This document shows positions 1 through 5,950 of a stretch of 6,151 nucleotides of DNA, one piece after another. The position numbers and the translations under genes were made by a program. The notes below the pieces were generated by a model. The model searched no databases. It had not been told where the DNA came from and saw only the letters and a program-made list of their open reading frames with translations. This DNA comes from Bacteroidales bacterium (GTDB lineage: Bacteria > Bacteroidota > Bacteroidia > Bacteroidales > VadinHA17). Numbering within the stretch: position 1 is the stretch's first letter; every line of letters begins with the position of its first letter. The DNA lies in the NCBI GenBank assembly GCA_031285575.1, contig JAITVX010000016.1:1-6151 (forward strand), given 5' to 3'.

Positions 1-2
1 CT

Positions 3-821
3 TTGGCAATGGGGACAATGGAGGGTTATTTGTATTTTCACAAAACAAAAATACTTCTTCTTGCCTTATTGCCAATTATTTATAACAGCATACTTTTTAC
101 ATCACCACCAAAATTTTTAGCTACAAGTCTTGGATTTTCGGCAGGGGTTATGATATATGTATCAATGGTAGAAATCTTCTCAAAAGCAAAAATATCATTG
201 ATTGTTTCATTTGGCGAAAAAACTGGAACATTATTAACTATTGTTGGCTTTATTTCTGGTATGTTGCTGATTGGTTTAATTGATAAGTTTATACCGGAGG
301 ACAAAAATCCACACGAAGTACATGATATATCTTCTGCCGAAAAAAATGGGAAAAATAACGTGTCAAAAACAAAATTAATGCGAACAGGTATTTTTACAGC
401 ATTCGCAATAGGTATACATAATTTTCCGGAAGGACTTGCGACTTTTGTATCGGCTTTACAAGACCCGGCAGTGGCAATTCCCATTGTTGTTGCAATCGCA
501 ATACATAATATTCCTGAAGGAATAGCTGTTTCTGTACCTATTTATTACGCAACGGGAAGCAAGAAAAAAGCATTTCTATTATCGTTTGCTTCTGGATTAT
601 CTGAACTTATTGGAGCTATAATTGGATATTTAATCCTATTACCTTTTATGAGTGAAACTGTTTATGGTATATTATTTGCACTGGTTGCTGGAATAATGGT
701 GTTTATTTCACTTGACGAATTACTCCCCTCAGCAAGAGCGTATGGGAAGCATCATTTATCTATTTATGGTATGATTGCAGGAATGGCTGTAATGGCTATT
801 AGCTTATGGCTATTTGTATAA
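3..821 (+). CDS. zupT: ZupT-like ZIP family divalent metal transporter, N-terminus uncertain
   Basis: This is an inner-membrane ZIP permease, expected to import zinc and possibly iron or other divalent metals. The two signature helices are plain: HNFPEG at residues 139-144 and HNIPEG at 168-173, whose His, Asn and Glu residues form the metal site in the family. They are followed by SGLSE (197-201) and a DELLP segment (238-242). The N-terminal SLGFSAGVM stretch (42-50) is also characteristic. A hydrophilic loop at about 98-127 (rich in His, Glu, Asp and Lys) matches the variable cytosolic loop of ZIP proteins. Length (272 aa) suits ZupT. The beginning is doubtful: the first possible codon is a TTG at the window edge, ATGs follow at residues 3 and 6, and residues 1-36 lack the glycine-rich first-helix motif usually seen before SLGF. 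The gene may start upstream or have an altered first helix. It is visibly more AT-rich than the genes after 1348. Confidence 0.93.
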   Translation: MAMGTMEGYLYFHKTKILLLALLPIIYNSILFTSPPKFLATSLGFSAGVMIYVSMVEIFSKAKISLIVSFGEKTGTLLTIVGFISGMLLIGLIDKFIPEDKNPHEVHDISSAEKNGKNNVSKTKLMRTGIFTAFAIGIHNFPEGLATFVSALQDPAVAIPIVVAIAIHNIPEGIAVSVPIYYATGSKKKAFLLSFASGLSELIGAIIGYLILLPFMSETVYGILFALVAGIMVFISLDELLPSARAYGKHHLSIYGMIAGMAVMAISLWLFV

Positions 822-966
822 AATAATATAAAATGGAATACGTCCAAACGTCGTATAACTGTATAAGTCAATAGAGTTCATATAACTTTCCACAAATGAT
901 AACAGACTTCTTCGTTAAATAGTTTATATAAATCCTAATCTATATTTACAATATACGGAATTAAAT

Positions 967-1305
967 ATGTCCCTTTGCAAAAAAATAAGTCAAAGAAGCG
1001 TATATCAGTGTTTGTGGATTTATCGAAGATCAAATCGCAACTGCGTAAAGACGAGAAATTTTCACAGGGAGTACGTCTGTACGCTGTTTATCAAATCAAG
1101 CCAAGCCATCCATCGTGGCTTGACGAATCACAAATGGTAAAAACACAGAGAAGCCGTTTCGGGGTATTGTATAAAAAAGCGCAAGTTTACAATTTGTTAC
1201 GTGCCATGGGTTTCACCTTTCAAAGAGGAATGGCCCCAACGGCAGTCTGTCGATCACTGTCAGGAAGCCGTAGCCCTGCCAGAATGTTTAAACGACATTG
1301 AATGA
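967..1305 (+). pseudogene. Decayed N-terminal fragment of an IS630-like transposase
   Basis: The readable frame (975-1301) gives a Lys/Arg-rich start, then SVFVDLSKIKSQLRKDEKF and QGVRLYAVYQI. These resemble the opening of Bacteroidota IS630-type transposases before their helix-turn-helix. It then jumps to RFGVLYKKAQVYNLLRAMGF and TFQRG, which resemble the later winged-helix segment, so the middle of the DNA-binding region seems to be deleted. There are two apparent frameshifts. The only ATG (967) is out of frame with this reading, and one extra A in the A7 run at 979-985 would restore it. After TFQRG the protein-like reading moves to another frame and ends at a TGA at 1303-1305. The DDE catalytic domain is absent, so it cannot be active. 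No terminal inverted repeats or target duplication were recognised. Family assignment is from memory of motifs, not a search. Confidence 0.6.
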
Positions 1306-1347
1306 TTCGCAGGTAAGATATCCAATAGTCATTTTTATTATAAGACT

Positions 1348-2226
1348 TTATTCTTTTTTTAGAATCACATTAGTGTATGGAAACGGAATTTCTATTCCTT
1401 CTTTTTCAAATCTTGATTTAAGTGTTTTCAGCAAGTCGCATTTCAGGACAAAAGCATCGGAAGTATTACCTGCCCAGACCGATGCGCGCAAGTTAACCGA
1501 TGAATCCGCCCACTCCATTACCCTGACAACAACCTGAGGCACGCCGCTTTCCTTTTCTTCCTTACTGCGGTTATCGATCAGAAGAGGATGCCTCACAGCC
1601 TCGTCCTGAATGACAGCTACCGCTTTGTCAATATCAGACCCATAGCCGATGCCGACATGAACAAATGCACAGGTTGCCGAATGCAAAATGGATGAATTAA
1701 CAATTGCCTGATTGTTTAACACGTTGTTCGGAACAATTATCATCCGGTTCTCGGAATTGCGGATGGTAGTATGCCGCAACGAAATATCAACCACCGTCCC
1801 TGTATTTTCGCCACCCAAATCAATAAAATCGCCTATCCGGAACGGCTTGAATATGACCATAAAAATGCCGCTAACAATATTCGATATCGCCTGCTGCGAA
1901 CCGAACCCGACAGCGGCAGCCAGAATACCGGCGCCGGCTAACGCCGTGGATGTTAAACCGTGCAATCCGGGAACTTGTTGCATGATCGAAAGAAAACCTA
2001 TACCATAGGTGATATAAACAACAATATTTTTCAAAAAAATAATGTTGGTCTTGTCGGCAGAATACCTGTCCCTTCTGACGACAACTTTTTTAAACAGCCT
2101 GCGCTCAATATAGACACAAGCCATTAAAATCAAATAGATGCAAACCATTTTAACGGCAATGATCCCCCACCTCTCAAGATCAACAACAGACAGCATCTTT
2201 TCAAAAAAAAGTTTATCCTTTTCCAT
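1348..2226 (-). CDS. MscS-type small-conductance mechanosensitive channel
   Basis: The product is a membrane channel that opens under membrane tension to release solutes during hypo-osmotic shock. It has 292 residues, close to the size of E. coli MscS. Two hydrophobic helices lie at about 21-39 and 62-82. The pore-lining third helix follows at about 94-127, with the Gly/Ala-rich pattern ALAGAGILAAAVGFGSQQAI and the junction FKPFRIGDFIDL typical of MscS. The cytosolic beta domain follows, including GTVVDISLRHTTIRN (143-157) and VPNNVLNN (165-172). The C-terminal stretch GIEIPFPYTNV (277-287) is a family hallmark. The start ATG at 2224-2226 precedes the first helix at the expected distance. It lies 104 nt downstream of the DUF4301 stop on the same strand. 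I found no clear TAnnTTTG promoter in that gap, so read-through from the upstream gene is possible. Its 3' end faces the plus-strand transposase remnant. Confidence 0.95.
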   Translation of the reverse strand: MEKDKLFFEKMLSVVDLERWGIIAVKMVCIYLILMACVYIERRLFKKVVVRRDRYSADKTNIIFLKNIVVYITYGIGFLSIMQQVPGLHGLTSTALAGAGILAAAVGFGSQQAISNIVSGIFMVIFKPFRIGDFIDLGGENTGTVVDISLRHTTIRNSENRMIIVPNNVLNNQAIVNSSILHSATCAFVHVGIGYGSDIDKAVAVIQDEAVRHPLLIDNRSKEEKESGVPQVVVRVMEWADSSVNLRASVWAGNTSDAFVLKCDLLKTLKSRFEKEGIEIPFPYTNVILKKE

Positions 2227-2304
2227 AATTTTTTTATTTAATGCAATAAATTAAATGCAGATTTACACAACAGCACACCGGTTACTGCCTGATTACAATA
2301 ATTT

Positions 2305-2323
2305 TAACAGGTACGACCTGTTA
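2305..2323. repeat. Perfect 8-bp inverted repeat between DUF4301 and mscS-like genes
   Basis: TAACAGGT and ACCTGTTA are perfect complements separated by three bases. The hairpin starts 7 nt past the DUF4301 stop codon on the minus strand. It could be the stem of a terminator, but the bases that follow on the minus strand are AAATTATTG rather than a T run. It could equally be a dyad operator for the channel gene, whose start lies about 80 nt further on. The structure is directly visible; the role is not. Confidence 0.5.
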
Positions 2324-2330
2324 CGGATAA

Positions 2331-3824
2331 TTACTGATGCTGTGGGCGCAATAAATCATTGACTGTCTTCACCGGATTAAACGTATCAACAGGTACTTCT
2401 ACAAATACCGTATTCCAGTGGGCCATGGACCCGTTCCACAAGCCGGGCAGTTCCTGAGCTTTCAGTTCGACTCCATCTTTTGATTTTACGGAAATAAAAC
2501 CGGTATCCGGATCACGGTACTCCAATAAATTAAAACGCTTCCCGTCACAGTCATTGACAGCGCATACCAGATCGACCGGATTGAAGTGCGTGGCGTTTGC
2601 CGCCATAGCTTTCTGTTGCGGATTATTCATGTCGATTTGAGACGATTCTGCAATCTGTAATGATGCCGAACCGTCGGCATTACGAACCCAAAAAGGCCCG
2701 CCCCCGGGTTCACCTTCATTTTTTACCATACCGCACACCCGAACAGGACGGTTAAGCATATTCAATAAATATTCCCGCTGCCGGTCTGCCGGCCACGTAG
2801 AAAACGCAGCAGGCAACCGGAAAGAAAGCTGTTCGGAAAGGAATGTTTTAACCTCCTGAATGATTTCAGCGCTTTGTTTTTCACGCAGCGTGCGAATGTA
2901 TGCGAAAATACTCTTTTGAAGATGCATTGACAAACCTGCCAAAACCTTTTTGTACTGTATGGTTGCAGGCTTCAGTTTATCGGGCACTACGTTGTCTATG
3001 TTTTTGATAAAAATGATATCGCCCTGCAAGTCGTTCAGGTTTTCGAGTAAAGCGCCGTGCCCGCCAGGACGGAACAAAAGATTGCCATCGCCGTCACGTA
3101 TCGGGATATTATTGCGGTTGACGGCAACAGTATCTGTCGAAGATTTTTGCTGTGAAAAACTGATATTATAGCGCACTCCGAACAGCTCGGCATATATCCT
3201 GGTTTTACTGTCAACAAGATTTTCAAAACCTTTCTGATGTTCCGGGGAAACTGTAAAATGTAAGTTTACGGTACCGCCTGCATTACGGGCATAAGCAGCG
3301 CCCTCCACCAGATGTTCTTCCAATGCGGTTCGTGAACCGTCTGTATATTTATGAAAAAGTAACATGCCTTTGGGCAAACTGCCGTAATTCAAGCCTGCCG
3401 GCAGCAGAATAGCGGCCGCAATACCCTTTTTGTCGGTTACAGCGATTTGTTGTGCCTGCATGATTCGGTTTAACCCGTTATAAAAAGCAAAATCAGGTAA
3501 CCGGTTGAAGATTTCCTTTATTGCATTACTCTCTTTGGCGTCAGCCGATTGCATGTATTCATGCAATTCCTTGAACATCCGCGTAGCTGCACCCGATGCA
3601 GGAACAAACTTGGATATTGTACATTGCCCGATACCCTCTTCAAAAATATGTTCGAGTTCGTTTGTTTTGCCCGGATCAAACCGGTATATCCCATCTCCCA
3701 CGGTTGCAGCACGATCAAGTTGTAGAAACGGAAAACCATTTTTAAAATATTCCAGTTGCTTTTCAATAACGTCAACACAAATGCCCTTAGCGTCCAGTTG
3801 GTTTAAATCTTTTGCAGTCAACAT
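2331..3824 (-). CDS. DUF4301 family protein, possible nucleotidyltransferase-like fold
   Basis: This 497-residue soluble protein has no signal peptide or membrane helix and matches the DUF4301 family, common in Bacteroidota and, to my knowledge, without an assigned reaction. Several conserved-looking motifs resemble sugar-nucleotide pyrophosphorylases. FVPASGAATRMFKEL (73-87) looks like the glycine-rich nucleotide loop. RPGGHGALLENL (252-263) is like the substrate-side loop of UDP-sugar pyrophosphorylases. IFIKNIDNV (271-279) recalls their metal-binding Asp region. Further conserved blocks are GEPGGGPFWV (371-380), THFNPVDLVCAV (412-423) and a C-terminal GLWNGSMAHWNTVFVEVP (461-478). The family call is fairly sure; the enzyme idea is inference from motifs only. 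The start ATG (3822-3824) is supported by a well-placed Bacteroidota promoter about 50 nt upstream. The gene appears to be its own transcription unit, 180 nt downstream of radC. Confidence 0.88.
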   Translation of the reverse strand: MLTAKDLNQLDAKGICVDVIEKQLEYFKNGFPFLQLDRAATVGDGIYRFDPGKTNELEHIFEEGIGQCTISKFVPASGAATRMFKELHEYMQSADAKESNAIKEIFNRLPDFAFYNGLNRIMQAQQIAVTDKKGIAAAILLPAGLNYGSLPKGMLLFHKYTDGSRTALEEHLVEGAAYARNAGGTVNLHFTVSPEHQKGFENLVDSKTRIYAELFGVRYNISFSQQKSSTDTVAVNRNNIPIRDGDGNLLFRPGGHGALLENLNDLQGDIIFIKNIDNVVPDKLKPATIQYKKVLAGLSMHLQKSIFAYIRTLREKQSAEIIQEVKTFLSEQLSFRLPAAFSTWPADRQREYLLNMLNRPVRVCGMVKNEGEPGGGPFWVRNADGSASLQIAESSQIDMNNPQQKAMAANATHFNPVDLVCAVNDCDGKRFNLLEYRDPDTGFISVKSKDGVELKAQELPGLWNGSMAHWNTVFVEVPVDTFNPVKTVNDLLRPQHQ

Positions 3825-3836
3825 AAAATTTATGTT
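3820..3836. repeat. AT-rich palindrome covering the DUF4301 start codon
   Basis: AACATAAA and TTTATGTT are perfect complements around one central A, and the start codon (3822-3824) sits inside one arm. A TTTTTTAAAAAA palindrome (3835-3846) overlaps its outer end. In the mRNA the stem would hold the AUG in a weak hairpin. Being AT-rich, this could also be chance. Confidence 0.4.
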
Positions 3837-3876
3837 TTTTAAAAAATAAACTTATTCACCCTACTATCCCATAACA

Positions 3877-3908
3877 CAAAATTAAACATTATGGATCATA
3901 AATACAAA
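3877..3908 (-). promoter_or_regulatory. Bacteroidota-type promoter for the DUF4301 gene
   Basis: On the minus strand TTTG (3905-3908) is followed after exactly 20 nt by TAATTTTG (3877-3884). This matches the Bacteroidota sigma-ABfr consensus TTTG, 19-21 nt, TAnnTTTG in every fixed position. The predicted transcription start lies near 3871, giving a 5' leader of about 45-50 nt before the ATG. Confidence 0.65.
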
Positions 3909-4004
3909 CATTAAAAAATTCTTTGAGCCATGTATTTTTCAGAGTATTGAATATTCAGGAGCGGAAACGGAAATATGCTTTAAAGACTGTTTTTATACAA
4001 TTGG

Positions 4005-4697
4005 CTACAAAACGCCTTCGTCGGCAAAACTATAGTAATTGGCTCCGGCTATGATAACATGGTCTACCAGTGTTATATCCAGCATTTTACCGCCTTCTTT
4101 TATCTTTTTGGTAACAAGCATGTCATGGTTGCCGGGCTGCCGGTTGCCCGAAGGATGGTTGTGGCACAAGACAAGGCCTGCCGCAAACCGTTCGAGGCAA
4201 AGTTTCATGATCAACCGTATGTCAACCGAAGTTTCCGACATTCCGCCCAAACTTAACCGATGCATGGCAAGCATCCTGTTGGCGTTGTTCAGGAAAAGCA
4301 GCCAAAATTCTTCGTGGGGCAAATCGTACAGCATCGGTTGAAACAGCATAAATATATCCCCGCTGTTTGCAATCTTCTTTTTTTCGGTAATGATGCCGCT
4401 GTTGCGCCTGCGGCCAAGTTCCATTGCTGCAATAATGCCAACGGCTTTCGCTTCGCCAACACCTTTGTTGTTTTTTAACTCTGCGACTGTTCTCCTGCCC
4501 AACTCGTCAAGACTGTTGCCGGATTGTGCAAGTATTCTCCTGGCAAGTTCTACCGCATTCTCATCCTGAGAACCCGACCCGAGAATAACAGCCAACAACT
4601 CGGCATTGCTCAATGCGGCAACACCCTTGGTTAAGAGTTTTTCGCGCGGGCGGTCATCTTTTGACCAGTCTTTTATCGTAAACGTTTGAGGCGACAT
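4005..4697 (-). CDS. radC: RadC family JAB/MPN-domain protein
   Basis: The product belongs to the RadC family, historically called a DNA repair protein, although its role in repair is disputed. It carries a JAMM-type putative metallopeptidase or nuclease domain. The N-terminus has the family opening IKDWSKDDRPREKLL (8-22), followed by NAELLAVILGSG (31-42). A helix-hairpin-helix follows with the turn GVGEAKA (79-85). The C-terminal JAB domain carries an intact metal motif: H179, H181 and D192 in HNHPSGNRQPGNHD, with E130 as the likely paired acid. Length (230 aa) is normal. The usual serine after the second Pro of the motif is Gly here (PGNHD), a small deviation. The start ATG lies 66 nt below the rpsT terminator, so radC is probably transcribed separately. 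An inverted repeat at 4724-4745 lies in its upstream region. No convincing TAnnTTTG box was found. Confidence 0.95.
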   Translation of the reverse strand: MSPQTFTIKDWSKDDRPREKLLTKGVAALSNAELLAVILGSGSQDENAVELARRILAQSGNSLDELGRRTVAELKNNKGVGEAKAVGIIAAMELGRRRNSGIITEKKKIANSGDIFMLFQPMLYDLPHEEFWLLFLNNANRMLAMHRLSLGGMSETSVDIRLIMKLCLERFAAGLVLCHNHPSGNRQPGNHDMLVTKKIKEGGKMLDITLVDHVIIAGANYYSFADEGVL

Positions 4698-4723
4698 AGT
4701 GACACGTTACGTATGGATAATCA

Positions 4724-4745
4724 TGTCAAAGGAAACCATTTGACA
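4724..4745. promoter_or_regulatory. Inverted repeat upstream of radC, possible operator
   Basis: TGTCAAA and TTTGACA are perfect 7-bp complements. Inside them GG and CC can also pair across AAA with one bulged A, giving a 9-bp stem. The repeat sits 27 nt upstream of the radC ATG and 18 nt below the rpsT terminator run. The arms contain TTTG, so a regulator bound here could overlap a -33 box. No transcription factor is assigned. Confidence 0.4.
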
Positions 4746-4762
4746 CTGCTTTCTACAATAGT

Positions 4763-4788
4763 AAAAACCCTTCCGTATGGGGGAAGGG
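4763..4788 (-). terminator. Intrinsic terminator of rpsT
   Basis: On the minus strand a GC-rich 7-bp stem (CCCTTCC pairing with GGAAGGG, 4768-4788, 7-nt loop) is followed directly by TTTTT (4763-4767). It lies about 25 nt after the rpsT stop codon. This is a canonical Rho-independent terminator and separates rpsT from radC. Confidence 0.8.
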
Positions 4789-4813
4789 CGACATATCGTT
4801 AAATAAGCATATT

Positions 4814-5068
4814 TTAAGCCAATGTATTGATATAATTAGCCAGTTTCGATTTCAGGTTTGATGCCTTACTTTTATGGATCACACTTTTCTTTGCCAGTTT
4901 ATCCAACATTGAAACAACAGAAAGATACAATTCCATCGCAGCCGTCTTATCTGTGGTACTCCGTAAGTTTTTGATCGCATTACGGGTTGTTTTTGCATAA
5001 TATTTATTTTCCAGTCTCCGGTTTTCGCTCTGCCTTATTCTTTTGATGGACGATTTATGATTTGCCAT
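4814..5068 (-). CDS. rpsT: Small ribosomal subunit protein S20
   Basis: S20 is a primary 16S rRNA-binding protein of the 30S subunit. The 84-residue sequence has the family hallmark start MANHKSSIKRIRQSENRR, with strong Lys/Arg richness over the first 40 residues. The helical middle has TRNAIKNLRS (28-37). The conserved C-terminal region is KKSVIHKSKASNLKSKLANY (60-79). Length is exactly as expected. The ATG at 5066-5068 is the only plausible start, because the MANHKS opening is universal in the family. It is flanked by its own promoter about 30 nt upstream of the coding region and a strong terminator, so it is monocistronic. Confidence 0.98.
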   Translation of the reverse strand: MANHKSSIKRIRQSENRRLENKYYAKTTRNAIKNLRSTTDKTAAMELYLSVVSMLDKLAKKSVIHKSKASNLKSKLANYINTLA

Positions 5069-5104
5069 ATTACATTAAAATATTTATACCTGTTTTTGAG
5101 TGTG

Positions 5105-5138
5105 CAAATATAAAACATATATTTTTATTTCTAACAAG
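5105..5138 (-). promoter_or_regulatory. Bacteroidota-type promoter for rpsT
   Basis: TATATTTG on the minus strand (5105-5112) fits TAnnTTTG exactly and is followed by C. The best upstream element is CTTG (5135-5138) at 22 nt, slightly longer than the usual 19-21 nt and one base off TTTG. The start of transcription would be near 5098, leaving a leader of about 30 nt. The strength of the -7 box suits a ribosomal protein gene. Confidence 0.65.
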
Positions 5139-5214
5139 ATTTTTTAAATAAAAATACCTGAATATTGCAACATAACATATATGTTTATTGTATGTGAAGC
5201 ATTTGTGTCTGATG

Positions 5215-5596
5215 TTACGTGCCCGTCAAACTTTTTTTCAGGGCGTTCAGTTCCGGGAAAGTGACTTTAGCGGTCGTCATATAAAATTCGTTGAAATTAT
5301 TTAATATGTACTGTTTGAGCACTTTTCTGTTCTGAAATAAAAGCGTTTAATATACATTCCGATAACATTATTGTGTATCTTTTACCCTGCGGAATCCATC
5401 CCTTTGCCAGATTCATGATAGTTGAACCGTATCTTTTTCCGTTCCAGTTTATTGGTATCCAAGTTTACTGCGTATACGACACATGAGAATCCTTCCCCCG
5501 GGTGAATAGCAGTGGAATGTAGTCCGGCAGTCCTTTTTTTACCCCGAAAAAGACAGCATCTTCTTCAGGATAAAAAGTGTCTCAAAACTGTCGCAT
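5215..5596 (-). pseudogene. Multi-frame decayed coding remnant, identity uncertain
   Basis: No intact frame is present, but protein-like pieces lie in succession on the minus strand. From ATG 5594-5596 the frame reads MRQF, a TGA (5582-5584), then FYPEEDAVFFGVKKGLPDYI and PLLFTRG. At a G5 run (5495-5499) the better reading moves to another frame: EGFSCVVYAVNLDTNKLERK then KIRFNY, ending at a TAA after DSAG. One extra G would join the two. The original frame resumes as KRYTIMLSECILNAFISEQK. A third reading, VLKQYILNNFNEFYMTTAKV, ends with TFPELNALKKSLTGT at the stop 5215-5217. The order of pieces (strand-turn with LERKKIRFN, then helix, then another helix) vaguely recalls the arm-binding and core-binding regions of Bacteroidota tyrosine recombinases, but that is weak. 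A decayed secreted protein is an alternative. Coding decay is moderately supported; identity is not. Confidence 0.35.
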
Positions 5597-5605
5597 TTTA
5601 CAATA

Positions 5606-5635
5606 CAAACATAGCCGAAACCATTGAAAAATCAA
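5606..5635 (-). promoter_or_regulatory. Promoter-like motif inside the large palindrome
   Basis: TTG (5633-5635 on the minus strand) is followed after 19 nt by TATGTTTG (5606-5613), which fits TAnnTTTG. It points toward the decayed remnant, whose candidate ATG is only about 9 nt past the box, so any transcript would be nearly leaderless. Most of it lies within the palindrome at 5611-5647, so the match may be a by-product of that element. Confidence 0.3.
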
Positions 5636-5647
5636 GGATTCGGCTAT
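5611..5647. repeat. Long imperfect palindrome (15 paired bases)
   Basis: ATAGCCGAA (5611-5619) pairs with TTCGGCTAT (5639-5647). After an A/A mismatch CC pairs with GG, and after one bulged A TTGA pairs with TCAA around an AAAA loop. In total 15 pairs form in 37 nt. It is not followed by a T run on the plus strand (ATTGCGCG) and only by a loosely T-rich GTTTGTATTGT on the minus strand. It may be a terminator, an operator for the overlapping promoter-like motif, or part of a small palindromic repeat family. Confidence 0.6.
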
Positions 5648-5733
5648 ATTGCGCGGTGAGGGGGGATAGTATCGCATCTTTTTACCCTTTAAATAACACT
5701 TGGTTATCAATTATTTACATTTGCTAAATTATC

Positions 5734-5763
5734 CGTTTTTTGAGGATGCTTATCTCAAAAACG
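5734..5763. repeat. Stem-loop A of an overlapping hairpin pair
   Basis: CGTTTTTTGAG (5734-5744) pairs with CTCAAAAACG (5754-5763) around a 9-nt loop, giving 10 base pairs with one bulged T. Its right arm is shared with stem-loop B, so only one of the two can form at a time. Confidence 0.5.
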
Positions 5764-5786
5764 TCTCAGTTTTATGGACGTATTTT
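5757..5786. repeat. Stem-loop B of an overlapping hairpin pair
   Basis: AAAAACGTC (5757-5765) pairs with GACGT plus TTTT (5777-5786), with one bulged A and an 11-nt loop, giving 9 pairs. In the plus direction the stem ends in a T tract and so resembles a weak intrinsic terminator. It uses the same bases as the right arm of stem-loop A. Confidence 0.45.
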
Positions 5787-5870
5787 GCTGAAATTTATCA
5801 GTTTTACGCCACCCTTTCCTTTTCCAAGGCGTCTATATTTTGGTATGTTGGCCCATTTTAATTCGCCGGA

Positions 5871-5906
5871 CAAAAGCCAATAACAAACAAACATCGCCGT
5901 TATCGG
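5871..5906 (-). terminator. Candidate terminator of the T9SS-cargo gene
   Basis: On the minus strand CCGATAAC pairs with GTTATTGG (8 pairs including one G-U wobble) across a 14-nt loop, followed by CTTTTGT. It lies 44 nt after the stop codon of the sorting-domain gene. The large loop and short T tract make this a modest call. Confidence 0.3.
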
Positions 5907-5950
5907 TTGTGCTGGCAACAGTCATCGATACGATCATACTTTACTTTGTG

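Noticed and set aside
838..847. AATACGTCCA here and its complement near 5775 as possible element ends
   Set aside because: A 10-bp match at this distance is expected by chance in a window this size, and no flanking similarity supports it.
1298..1537. Plus-strand 79-residue open frame
   Set aside because: Most of it is antisense to the conserved C-terminal domain of the MscS-type channel.
3948..3957. TGAATATTCA palindrome downstream of radC
   Set aside because: It is short, AT-rich and not followed by a T tract; no role can be supported.
5512..5727. Plus-strand 71-residue open frame
   Set aside because: It runs through the long palindrome and the homopolymers of the decayed remnant, has no family features and no promoter, so it is most likely fortuitous.
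5576..5770. GTCTCA-containing sequences at about 5579 and 5763 as terminal repeats of an insertion element
   Set aside because: They are in direct rather than inverted orientation, diverge after a few bases, and enclose no transposase.
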